Translations under genes and position numbers: made by a program
The notes under the pieces: generated by a model
Databases searched by the model: none
What the model was told of the DNA's origin: nothing
Seen by the model: the letters and a program-made list of their open reading frames with translations, nothing else
Assembly: GCF_001552595.1 (NCBI RefSeq)
Contig: NZ_BCRM01000001.1
Location: 1-64,000 of the forward strand
Source of the DNA: Rhodococcus erythropolis NBRC 15567
GTDB lineage: Bacteria > Actinomycetota > Actinomycetes > Mycobacteriales > Mycobacteriaceae
Length of the DNA: 64,000 nucleotides
Reading direction: 5' to 3'
Shown here: piece by piece, positions 50,728 to 58,838 of the stretch
How positions within the stretch are numbered: position 1 is the first letter of the stretch
Layout of the letters: each line of letters begins with the position of its first letter

Positions 50728-51789
50728 TCAGCGCGGGCCCGAAAGTCCAACTCGCAGAGCGCCACAGGCCTCGAACATCGCGTCTTGTCCGGTGTGGCCG
50801 ACGCCGGTGGTGTTGACGAAGGCATGGATCAAACCGCTGTGACGCCTCAGTGCGACCGGGACTCCGGCCTCTCGCAGCCGGTTCGCATACGCTTCGCCCT
50901 CGTCGCGTAGTGGGTCGAAACCGGCGACCGCAACGTACGCGGGCGGTAGGCCGGCCAGGTCCGGAGTGAGCAGCGGTGAGACTCGCGGGTCGAGAGCCGA
51001 AGTGCCGCCCGACAGGTAATGGGCTGCATACCAGTCGAGTTGGGCGTCGGTGAGAAAGAAGTCGGTGCCGAACATCTTGTGCGACGGGCGCTTCGACGAA
51101 AGGTCCACCCAGGGAAAGAAGAGCAGTTGGAATGCGGGTTTGACGTCGTCTTCGGTCGTGGACTGCGCGACGACGGCAGCCAGGTTCCCGCCGGCGCTGT
51201 CTCCGCCCACTGCAATGGATTTCGGATCGGCGCCCAGTTCCGCGGCATGTTCGACGCAGTACCGGAATGCGGCGACGGCGTCGTCGACCCCGGAGGGAAA
51301 GGGGAACTCCGGTGCCAGCCGGTAGTCCACCGACAGCACACTGACTTCGCCGTGGCGGGCCAGGAAGCGGCACACACTGTCGCCGCTCTCGAGGCTGCCG
51401 AGGACGAACCCGCCGCCGTGGAAGTACACCAAAAGTGGAGCGGGCGTGGAGACCCCGGCGGGGCGATACAGCCGAGCGGAAATCGCGTGGTCCCCGGCCG
51501 GGATCTCGAGGTCGCGAACCGTTTCGATGTCGATGGGCGTACCGCCGAACAGTCGCGATTCGGCGTCGATCTGAGCTCGTCCCTCTTCGACCGGAAGATG
51601 CTCGAAGCTCGTACCTTCCACTGCCGAGAGCAATCGCAGTGCAAGCTGGATCTCGGGGTGCAGAGTCTGTCCGTCGATCTCCTTCGGCTTGCCACCGAGA
51701 ATGCGCTGCGCGCCGGTCGGTAAGGCGCCAACGACATCGAGCACCACCCGCGCAACACGATCTTGGACAGACATCTTCTCCGTGGACAT
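50728..51789 (-). CDS. HSL-family alpha/beta-hydrolase esterase
   Basis: 353 residues. A helical cap (1-90) precedes YFHGGGFVLGS, the nucleophile elbow GGDSAGGNLA, and late FDPLRDEG and GLIHAF for Asp and His. No signal peptide. GAAGGCGAG precedes the ATG at 51789. It is the first of a run of minus-strand lipid-related genes reaching 58568. The substrate may be a short or medium acyl ester. Confidence 0.88.
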   Translation of the reverse strand: MSTEKMSVQDRVARVVLDVVGALPTGAQRILGGKPKEIDGQTLHPEIQLALRLLSAVEGTSFEHLPVEEGRAQIDAESRLFGGTPIDIETVRDLEIPAGDHAISARLYRPAGVSTPAPLLVYFHGGGFVLGSLESGDSVCRFLARHGEVSVLSVDYRLAPEFPFPSGVDDAVAAFRYCVEHAAELGADPKSIAVGGDSAGGNLAAVVAQSTTEDDVKPAFQLLFFPWVDLSSKRPSHKMFGTDFFLTDAQLDWYAAHYLSGGTSALDPRVSPLLTPDLAGLPPAYVAVAGFDPLRDEGEAYANRLREAGVPVALRRHSGLIHAFVNTTGVGHTGQDAMFEACGALRVGLSGPR

Positions 51790-51872
51790 ACTCGCCTTCC
51801 GTCGGCTGATCACCCGTCGCTTGTACGTTACGAAAGAACTGGACAAGTATCCAGGAACTTCGACGCTCGCGA

Positions 51873-53342
51873 TCAGCTTGCCGGCGTCACCGTGACTGTG
51901 ACGGGGCCCGCGTCGTCCGCGGTTTCCACTGTGAGAAGACGGCTTTGGGGGTTCCAGTTCACGATGTCGGCGCCTGCGACGTTGACGCCGCCGGGAAAGC
52001 CGCTCTCGGGTAGGTAGATCTCCGTCGGCGCCGTCACCGCGGGGTTCGGGGTGAACGTCAGCTGAAGGCGGTCGACGCTCGAGGACCATTCGGTGGGTGT
52101 GCCAGCGACGGCACGCGGATACGGCTTGTTCAGGGTGTCGACGAGGAGTGTCTGTGTTCCGTCCGGCAGGTACGGGCCCCAAGGCCCGGGATCACTGGAC
52201 CAGTAGGAGACGCCCGCGCCGAGTTCTCGGGCGGTCGTGTAGACGCGGTCGATGTAGTCGGTTGCGCCGGGCAGTGTTGTGTCGAGCCCGAATTCGCCGA
52301 GAATGACCGGGACACCGCCGAGTACGTTTCCGGCGATGTGTTCGACGCTGTCGCGCCAGGTGTCGATGGTCGCGTCGGTGAGGGTGCGTGAGAGGCCGGA
52401 GTATCCGTCACCGAGGTCGAGGGGCAGTGGGTACAGGTGTGGGCAGTAGGCGATTCGCTGTTCGCCGGCTCGTGGGTCGTTGATCTTCGTCAGTCCGCTG
52501 GGGACACCTTGGTTGACGCCGACGGCCTGCGGGGCCACACACACCCAGCTGTCCTGATCAACTTCCCTGATGGCGTTGGTGGTTCGCTGATACAGGGCAG
52601 CGAGGGGCCCACCTTCGAATGCGGGGCCTTGGAGGGAACCGCCCCACGGCTCGTTCATCAGGTCGTAGGCCACGACGGTGTCATTGCCTGCAAAACGTTC
52701 GGCCACCGCCTGCCATGCGTTCGCGTAGTGCTCGACCAGTTCGGGGTGTTGGCCGGTGGTGTTCCAGAAGTTGTCGAATGCGCGCATCACGCCGGGTTGG
52801 ATGTAGTACAGCTCCCAGCGGTCTTGAGGGCTGACCGGAAGGCCGTCCATGTATGTCGCCCAGGCCGGTGCGCCGTTGCCGATGTTGCCTGCGCCGTTGC
52901 CGCTGTTGCCCTCTGGTGTGATCGCGCCGGAATAGACGTCTTGATGCATGTCGAGCATGACCTTGTAGCCGCGCTCGGCATACCAGCTGACCCGGTCCTC
53001 GACGCGGTCGAGATACTCCTGGTCGTACTGTCCTGGTTCCGGTTCGACCGAACGCCAGGAGATCAGGAACCGCACGAAATTTGTTCCCATGTCTGCATGT
53101 TCGCGCTCGAGGTCGGCTTCGGTGAACTTCGGCATGCCGTCGGGTGCGCTTTTTGCGCTCGACGCCGTGTTGAACCCTCGCAGGATCAAGGAGCGGCCGG
53201 CGTCATCGGTCAGGTACGACGGCGACATCGAAGTGCCACCGGCGCTCCCCGACGTGGGCAGGCTGCCCTGAGCCGCGGCAATGCCGCCGCCCAGTATCAG
53301 TGAGCCCGCGACTATCAATGCTGAGAGCGGGATACGGCGCAC
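51873..53342 (-). CDS. Endoglycoceramidase (GH5, EGCase II-like), secreted
   Basis: 489 residues from a GTG at 53342 with AGGAGGAG five bases upstream. A signal peptide ends near GGGIAAAQGSLP. The GH5 barrel carries the acid/base Glu231 in LMNEPWGG and the nucleophile Glu350 in VILGEFG. Length and both positions fall within two residues of what I recall for Rhodococcus EGCase II (about 490 residues, Glu233 and Glu351). The enzyme releases the whole oligosaccharide from glycosphingolipids. C-terminal 100 residues form the beta-sandwich. Inverting or retaining details are known only for the family. Confidence 0.87.
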   Translation of the reverse strand: MRRIPLSALIVAGSLILGGGIAAAQGSLPTSGSAGGTSMSPSYLTDDAGRSLILRGFNTASSAKSAPDGMPKFTEADLEREHADMGTNFVRFLISWRSVEPEPGQYDQEYLDRVEDRVSWYAERGYKVMLDMHQDVYSGAITPEGNSGNGAGNIGNGAPAWATYMDGLPVSPQDRWELYYIQPGVMRAFDNFWNTTGQHPELVEHYANAWQAVAERFAGNDTVVAYDLMNEPWGGSLQGPAFEGGPLAALYQRTTNAIREVDQDSWVCVAPQAVGVNQGVPSGLTKINDPRAGEQRIAYCPHLYPLPLDLGDGYSGLSRTLTDATIDTWRDSVEHIAGNVLGGVPVILGEFGLDTTLPGATDYIDRVYTTARELGAGVSYWSSDPGPWGPYLPDGTQTLLVDTLNKPYPRAVAGTPTEWSSSVDRLQLTFTPNPAVTAPTEIYLPESGFPGGVNVAGADIVNWNPQSRLLTVETADDAGPVTVTVTPAS

Positions 53343-53422
53343 GGAAACTCCTCCTGGATGTGTGGATGGATTGACTTGTCCGACTGAGGATTCAGCCCTG
53401 GTCTTGATCACTCGGTGTCGAT

Positions 53423-55546
53423 TCACGTCGGTTGGCTTACGCTGGTACGCCCGTTTTCGATGTGTCCGACGAGCACGCGCTTGAATTCAAGATCTTCGTC
53501 GACCGTCACGGTGGCCTGATACCAGCCGTCCGCCGACGCCACCGCCCACCGGCCGCGTGCGCCGGCAGCGAGCTTCCGTCGGTCCCCGTCGACGTCGACG
53601 GAGAGTGCACGACTTCCGGAATTGTTCGCGGTCAGTACAAGCGCGCGCGACCCTGCGTCGATGGTTGTCGAGACGTCGAGCGAGGCTGCCGCACTGTCTG
53701 TAGCTCCACTGAACTCGCGCCTGAAACCATTGGGACCCAACAGGGTCAGGCTGTAGACGCGATCACTGAGCGCAACGGTGTCATCGACCTCGCCCAGGAG
53801 GTCGTAATGCCGTGGCTCGTCGAACTCACCTGCGTACGGGTACAAGTCCAGGTGAGTTGATGCGGCACCGGCATTGACCAGATGGACCGTCAACGAGCCG
53901 GTTTCCGGGTTCACCGTCGTGTAGGCGTCGGGCTGATAGGGAAGGGCCCGTGCTGGTCGAGTGCCGCTTTCCTGCAGGGGCATTCTCTGTTCGGTGGGTG
54001 GGGTCGGTGTCCACCGCGGTTCCAGAGGCGGAGTGGGCTGCGGGCGCGCCAAAGTCGGTCGGCTACGCGGGTTGGCGAAGTCGAACGCCGACGTCAGGTC
54101 GCCACTCACCGTGCGTCGCCACGGGTCGATTTCCGGCTGCGTGATTCCGAACCGCTTCTCCAGGAATTGCGTGACGGACGTGTGGTCGAACACTTGTGAA
54201 CAAACGAAACCGCCAACAGTCCACGGCGAGATGATCGTCATCGGCACCCTCGGGCCGAGGCCGAGCGGCTGATTGCCGACCCATTCGGTTTCGACCGAGC
54301 GCGGCGGTCGAGGTGGCGGTACATGGTCGAAGTACCCGTCGTTCTCGTCGAAGTTGACGATCACGGCCGTCTTCGCCCACAGATCGGGATCGGAGGCGAC
54401 GGCGTCGAGCACTTGATAGAGCAGTGTTGCGCTCGCCGCAGGTGACGATCCCGATGGGTGCTCCGAATCCACTTCGGACGGAACGAGATAACTGACTTGC
54501 GGCAGTCGGCCCGACTCGACGTCCTTCCTGAACTCGGCGGCCAGTGTGCCGGGCCGGGATCGGTACAGTGCGCGATCGTAGAGTTGGCGATCAGCAGGCG
54601 ACAGTTGGTCTGCAGCATTCTCGAGGGCCAGTACCGCTGCGTCCTGGACCGGCGCCGGCATCGACGGCAGGGCGAGATAGAACCCGGCCAAGGTCTGCAG
54701 TTCGTAGGGGAGCAGGCTTGGCCGACCAAGCAGCCCTGCCGCCACTTTCTTGAAGGCAGTGAAGTATTCGAGGTTGTTGTCTCCGAAGTTGTCCCACTCT
54801 TGGTAGGTCTTCCAGGAAATGCCGGCGGACTGCAACCGCTCGGGAACCGTCGTCCATCCGTAGCCGGCGTGCCAGGGGTTGTAGGCAGCATTGGTTACAG
54901 CTCTTCCCTCGGGGCCGGGCGGATCCGAAGGCAGGACCGATTGGGTCGGATTAGGCGAAAGTGGCTCGTATCCGGTGTATCCAGAGACCCAATAATTCCG
55001 GTTGGGGCTCGTCGACGTCGGAACGGAGCAGTGGTAGGCGTCGCAGATCGTGAACGAGTCCGCCAGTTCGTAATGAAAGGGAATGTCTTGCCGGTCGTAG
55101 TACGCCATCGTCGTACCGGTCTTTGCCGCAATCCAACCGTCGTGCCAGCCGTCGGCGAGTGCGGCATGTCCGCCCGCCCAGCTGTGATCCAGCCCGGTGA
55201 CGTTCTGGGTGTCCATGCGTTGTGCTGCAGCGGAATCGCGGATGGGGAAGGGGAGCACAGGACCGGTAGGTCCGGGTTGTTCGAAGACGCTTTGGCCGCT
55301 GCGTAGACGCAACGCATTCGGATCCCCGAAGCCGCGAACACCCCTCAGAGCGCCGTAGTAGTGGTCGAAAGATCTGTTCTCCTGCATGACGAGGACAACA
55401 TGCTCGATCGAATCGAGCCCGCCGGAGTTTGCGGGTGTCGCCAGTGCACGTTGAAGCGACGGCGGCAGAAGGGAAGCGGCGGCGACTGCAGTCGCGCCGA
55501 CCCCGGCGGCGAGAAACGACCGTCGAGAAAAGGAATTCCTGGACAC
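53423..55546 (-). CDS. Phospholipase C, phosphoesterase family (PLC/acid phosphatase type), Tat-exported
   Basis: 707 residues. Tat signal FSRRSFLAAGVGATAVAAASLLPP, then the catalytic domain with VMQENRSFDHYYG and later INFDENDGYFDHVPPP of the bacterial non-haemolytic/haemolytic PLC family. Two C-terminal beta domains (about 520-700) follow, as in Pseudomonas and mycobacterial PLCs. GTG at 55546 is preferred, with GGAG seven bases upstream. It cleaves phosphatidylcholine or sphingomyelin type substrates. It lies 80 bp from the endoglycoceramidase, so host-type membrane lipids are a shared theme. Confidence 0.88.
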   Translation of the reverse strand: MSRNSFSRRSFLAAGVGATAVAAASLLPPSLQRALATPANSGGLDSIEHVVLVMQENRSFDHYYGALRGVRGFGDPNALRLRSGQSVFEQPGPTGPVLPFPIRDSAAAQRMDTQNVTGLDHSWAGGHAALADGWHDGWIAAKTGTTMAYYDRQDIPFHYELADSFTICDAYHCSVPTSTSPNRNYWVSGYTGYEPLSPNPTQSVLPSDPPGPEGRAVTNAAYNPWHAGYGWTTVPERLQSAGISWKTYQEWDNFGDNNLEYFTAFKKVAAGLLGRPSLLPYELQTLAGFYLALPSMPAPVQDAAVLALENAADQLSPADRQLYDRALYRSRPGTLAAEFRKDVESGRLPQVSYLVPSEVDSEHPSGSSPAASATLLYQVLDAVASDPDLWAKTAVIVNFDENDGYFDHVPPPRPPRSVETEWVGNQPLGLGPRVPMTIISPWTVGGFVCSQVFDHTSVTQFLEKRFGITQPEIDPWRRTVSGDLTSAFDFANPRSRPTLARPQPTPPLEPRWTPTPPTEQRMPLQESGTRPARALPYQPDAYTTVNPETGSLTVHLVNAGAASTHLDLYPYAGEFDEPRHYDLLGEVDDTVALSDRVYSLTLLGPNGFRREFSGATDSAAASLDVSTTIDAGSRALVLTANNSGSRALSVDVDGDRRKLAAGARGRWAVASADGWYQATVTVDEDLEFKRVLVGHIENGRTSVSQPT

Positions 55547-55596
55547 TTGTGCTCCATCGATCAATCAATCAGTGCTATGACTACGGCCGCGACATG

Positions 55597-55633
55597 CTGT
55601 TGCCGCTGCTCCGAATCGGTGCAGCGGCAACAG
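55597..55633. terminator. Long hairpin between Ig-repeat and PLC genes
   Basis: CTGTTGCCGCTGC (55597-55609) pairs with GCAGCGGCAACAG (55621-55633) over 13 bp, and the loop itself holds CCGA-A-TCGG. No T-run. It starts 18 bases after the Ig-repeat stop on the minus strand and likely ends that transcript. Confidence 0.7.
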
Positions 55634-55650
55634 TGTCGAGAGAAATGCGA

Positions 55651-57396
55651 TCAGGAACCGAAGAGACCGCCCAGCGAACCGAGGCTGCCCGAGCCGCCGT
55701 TTCCGCCATCATCAGGCGCAGCAGAAACCTTTACGATGGATTCGTCCGACGCAGACTGCGTGAATCCGCTTCGCCCGGCGTATGCCGCCTTGATCGGATG
55801 GTCGCCCGTCGATGCGAAAGTGTGCGTCAGTCGCGCCACACCGTCGACTCCGACGACAACGGGTTGTCCGATGGGTTGGTCACCGTCGAAGAACTGAACC
55901 GAACCCCCGCCCGGATTAGGACTGACCGTTGCGGAAAGTTCTGCCGCGACATTCTGCTTGGCCGTCGCGGGAGCTGCCAGTGAGGTCGAGGTGGTGACAT
56001 CGGACGGCGCGGGATCAGACACGGTGACCGTTTGGGCCGATGCCATCGACGGCATGAATCCTGTTGCGCCGGAGTAGTAGGCCGACACTGCATGAGATCC
56101 GGCCGAGGTGAATGCGTGTTCCAGAGTGGCTTTTCCGTCAGCGCCCACCGGGATCGGGGCACCGATGTTTGCAGCGCCATCCTTGAACTGGAGAGTGCCA
56201 CCAGTGGGGGTCGGCGTGACCTGCGCCCTCAGCGACACCGATACGCCCGTCTTTGCATCGGTAGGAACGTTCACGGCAGTGTCGGTCTGCTTGACGACAG
56301 GTGCGGCAGTCACCGTGACCATCGTCTCTGTCGAGTTGGAACTCTGGAATCCGTTGACTCCCTGGAACGTTGCGGAGACCCGCGCGGTTCCGGCGGTGAA
56401 GAAGGTATGCGGTAGCCGGGCAGTGCCGTCGGCACCGGGCGTGACAGGTGTACCGACGTCAGCGCCGTCCACCCTGAACTGCACGTTTCCGTTGACCGGA
56501 GCCGGATCCACCTTTGCGACAAGCTCTGTCGGTGTGCTGGCTTGGATCGAGTCGGGCATCTGGATTGTGGTGGTTGTCGGTTGGCTGACGTAGATGGTGG
56601 TCAGGGCCTGCCCACCGGCGTTGAGGCCGGAGTTCCTGTTGTCCCGCGGGGAGCAGTTGTAGCGCTCCCAGTAGTTGACTGTGAAGACATCCTTCTCGCG
56701 CTGGACGAATGTGAGCGCATTTCGGTCGTCGTCGTAGTTGGCGGAGCCGGGATCGGAAACTCGCAGCGAAGGCTTGATCTCGCTACCAGCCGCACCGGCT
56801 TTGACTGTGACGTCGACTGCGGGGAGTCGGAACTTGGTGTTGGCACCGACGATGATGCCGTCACTCGATCGAACCGCGGAGGACGGACCGTTTCCGATGG
56901 TCCGATTCGATCCGGAGATACGCAGGTGCGTACCGGATGCCGATGGATTACCGCCGTCGTCGATCTGTGTGACTGTTGGAGTGGCACTGTCGGATCCGAG
57001 GCCGTACGCACTGTCCGCCACAAGCTGCGAACTCACGAATTCGACGCCCGACGGGATGTCGAAGTCGTACTTGATCCGGGCCCAATGCACGACTCCACGG
57101 CTGGCATGGCCGCCGCCGTTTGCCTTCATCTCGTTCGGCTGCACGCGGTAGGTGACGGTCTCACCTGGTGCCGCGGTGGTCGGCGCGGTGATGGTGACCC
57201 CCGAGCCGAGCGTCTCGTTGAACGTGATCGGGCTTGCCGCACCGTCCATCTCGCGCACATGGCATGCAGTTGTGAAGGCCACGCTCTTGGTCTCGGGGGC
57301 AGCAGAGGCGGTCCCGCCGCCGGCGATCGCGAACAACCCGCCGGCCAGTACCGAGACGGTTGCAATCGCAGAGCCGCGTAACAGTTTCGAGTTCAT
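55651..57396 (-). CDS. Secreted Ig-like repeat protein, large paralogue
   Basis: 581 residues. Signal peptide ends TASAAPETK. The N-terminal 270 residues form a domain shared with the next gene: CHVREMDGAASPITFNETLGSGVTITAP, NYWERYNCSPRDNRNSGLNAGGQ. Three Ig-like (BIG3-type) repeats follow, each about 90 residues with GGTLQFKDGAANIG-type strands. The tail GGSGSLGSLGGLFGS has no membrane anchor or sortase motif. Probably an exported surface or adhesion/binding protein; no enzymatic motif. Confidence 0.8.
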   Translation of the reverse strand: MNSKLLRGSAIATVSVLAGGLFAIAGGGTASAAPETKSVAFTTACHVREMDGAASPITFNETLGSGVTITAPTTAAPGETVTYRVQPNEMKANGGGHASRGVVHWARIKYDFDIPSGVEFVSSQLVADSAYGLGSDSATPTVTQIDDGGNPSASGTHLRISGSNRTIGNGPSSAVRSSDGIIVGANTKFRLPAVDVTVKAGAAGSEIKPSLRVSDPGSANYDDDRNALTFVQREKDVFTVNYWERYNCSPRDNRNSGLNAGGQALTTIYVSQPTTTTIQMPDSIQASTPTELVAKVDPAPVNGNVQFRVDGADVGTPVTPGADGTARLPHTFFTAGTARVSATFQGVNGFQSSNSTETMVTVTAAPVVKQTDTAVNVPTDAKTGVSVSLRAQVTPTPTGGTLQFKDGAANIGAPIPVGADGKATLEHAFTSAGSHAVSAYYSGATGFMPSMASAQTVTVSDPAPSDVTTSTSLAAPATAKQNVAAELSATVSPNPGGGSVQFFDGDQPIGQPVVVGVDGVARLTHTFASTGDHPIKAAYAGRSGFTQSASDESIVKVSAAPDDGGNGGSGSLGSLGGLFGS

Positions 57397-57425
57397 CGAC
57401 GAATCCTGGTTTCTGTTCACAGTTT

Positions 57426-58568
57426 TCACGACCCGAATCCCGGGGTACCAAGGCTGCCGAGGCTACCGGTGCCCGGCTCGGGCTCGGACGGTTCGACGAC
57501 GTTGATCGTCACGGCGCCCGACATCGACTCCATGAAGCCTGCAGATCCCGTGTAGTACGCCGTGATGTTGTGGTCGCCCACTGTTGTCATCGTGCGGTTG
57601 GCCTTCGCGACGCCGTTGACGACGGCCACCGGAGCGCCGAGGTCGACCCCTCCGTCACGGAACTGCACTGTTCCTCCCGACGGCCACGGAGTGACCGTCG
57701 CCGTCAGTTCCACGGAGTCACCGACGACAGCTTTACCGGGTGCGTCGATTCGCGTCTGTGTCTGAGCGAGGCTGGAGTCGACATTGATCACGGCGAGCGG
57801 CTGGCCGCCTGCGTTCAATCCGGCCGAACGATTGTCGCGTGGTGAGCAATTGGTGGTCAGCCAGTATTTGACGCCGCCGAGCAGGGTTTCCTGTTGCAGG
57901 AAGGTCAGGTAGTTGGCGGCACTGTCGTAGGAACCGGAGTTGGTGTCGGAAACGCGGAGCATGGGCTTGATCTGGGTTCCCACAGCCCCTGACGTGACGG
58001 TGACGTCGACTGCCGGGAGCTGGAACGTCTTTCCTCCACCGACCTCGATTCCGCCGCCGCCGTTGTCGTCGGTGTTGGGTCCGTTGCCTGCCGTGATGTT
58101 GTTGCCGGAGATACGAAGATGCGTCCCATTCGGATCGGGTGAACCGGCATCGTTCACCCGCGTGATCGTCGGGGCGACCCCACCCAGATTCGAGCTGGTG
58201 CCGGCCACGATCTGCGCCCCCACGTAAGAGGTGCCTGCAGGGATGTCGAAATCGAACTTGAGACGTGTCCAGTTCACGACGGACCTGAGGTCGTAGCCGT
58301 CATTGGGGACCGTCATCGGCTTGGGGGCGAGTCGGTAGGTGAAGGTCGAGTTCGGCGGAACCACGGTCGGGGCACTGATCGTGACGCCGGAATCACGCGT
58401 CTCGTTGTGTGTGATCGGACCGGGGAACTGCCACCCGTGACACGATGCCGTGAACGGAAGGTTCACATCAGCGGCGGATGAAACTCCCGCTCCGCCGACG
58501 ACCAGGGCAACGCATCCGGTCAAGGATGCGGCCACCCCTACTCCTCGGCGCATCAACGTCGACACCAT
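57426..58568 (-). CDS. Secreted Ig-like protein, small paralogue
   Basis: 380 residues. Signal peptide ends GVSSAADVN. The N-terminal domain aligns with the larger neighbour (CHGWQFPGPITHNETRDSGVTISAP; TTNCSPRDNRSAGLNAGGQPL), followed by one Ig-like repeat and the tail EPGTGSLGSLGTPGFGS. AAGGAG precedes the ATG. The two genes are a tandem duplication in which the repeat number differs (one versus three). Both lie upstream of the PLC and endoglycoceramidase genes on the same strand. Confidence 0.8.
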   Translation of the reverse strand: MVSTLMRRGVGVAASLTGCVALVVGGAGVSSAADVNLPFTASCHGWQFPGPITHNETRDSGVTISAPTVVPPNSTFTYRLAPKPMTVPNDGYDLRSVVNWTRLKFDFDIPAGTSYVGAQIVAGTSSNLGGVAPTITRVNDAGSPDPNGTHLRISGNNITAGNGPNTDDNGGGGIEVGGGKTFQLPAVDVTVTSGAVGTQIKPMLRVSDTNSGSYDSAANYLTFLQQETLLGGVKYWLTTNCSPRDNRSAGLNAGGQPLAVINVDSSLAQTQTRIDAPGKAVVGDSVELTATVTPWPSGGTVQFRDGGVDLGAPVAVVNGVAKANRTMTTVGDHNITAYYTGSAGFMESMSGAVTINVVEPSEPEPGTGSLGSLGTPGFGS

Positions 58569-58748
58569 TCACATTCTCCTTGAGTAGCGCTCGAAAAGAT
58601 CGAGCTCTCGGCTTGAAGCCGGGTCCGGGAACCGGCCTCGAGCTGACAGAGAAGCGAATACGTCTTCGTCGTTTGCTCACCACCAGCTCAAACCCTGGAG
58701 AGGAGTAGAACACAGAGCGAGCCGCGAAATATGCGATTCGGACAAATT

Positions 58749-58766
58749 GTTGGACAAACGTCCAAC
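58749..58766. promoter_or_regulatory. Palindrome upstream of the Ig-repeat genes
   Basis: GTTGGAC-AAAC-GTCCAAC, perfect 7-bp arms around 4 bp. It lies 181 bp before the small Ig-paralogue start and 73 bp beyond the stop of the triple-fusion gene. This is a typical TetR-type site; the cognate regulator is not obvious. Confidence 0.6.
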
Positions 58767-58838
58767 CGGCGAAATTTCTCCACTTGTCTGACCGCTCTGC
58801 ACTGCTTTAACGTGGCGTGAAGTGGGCCCGGTAAACGG

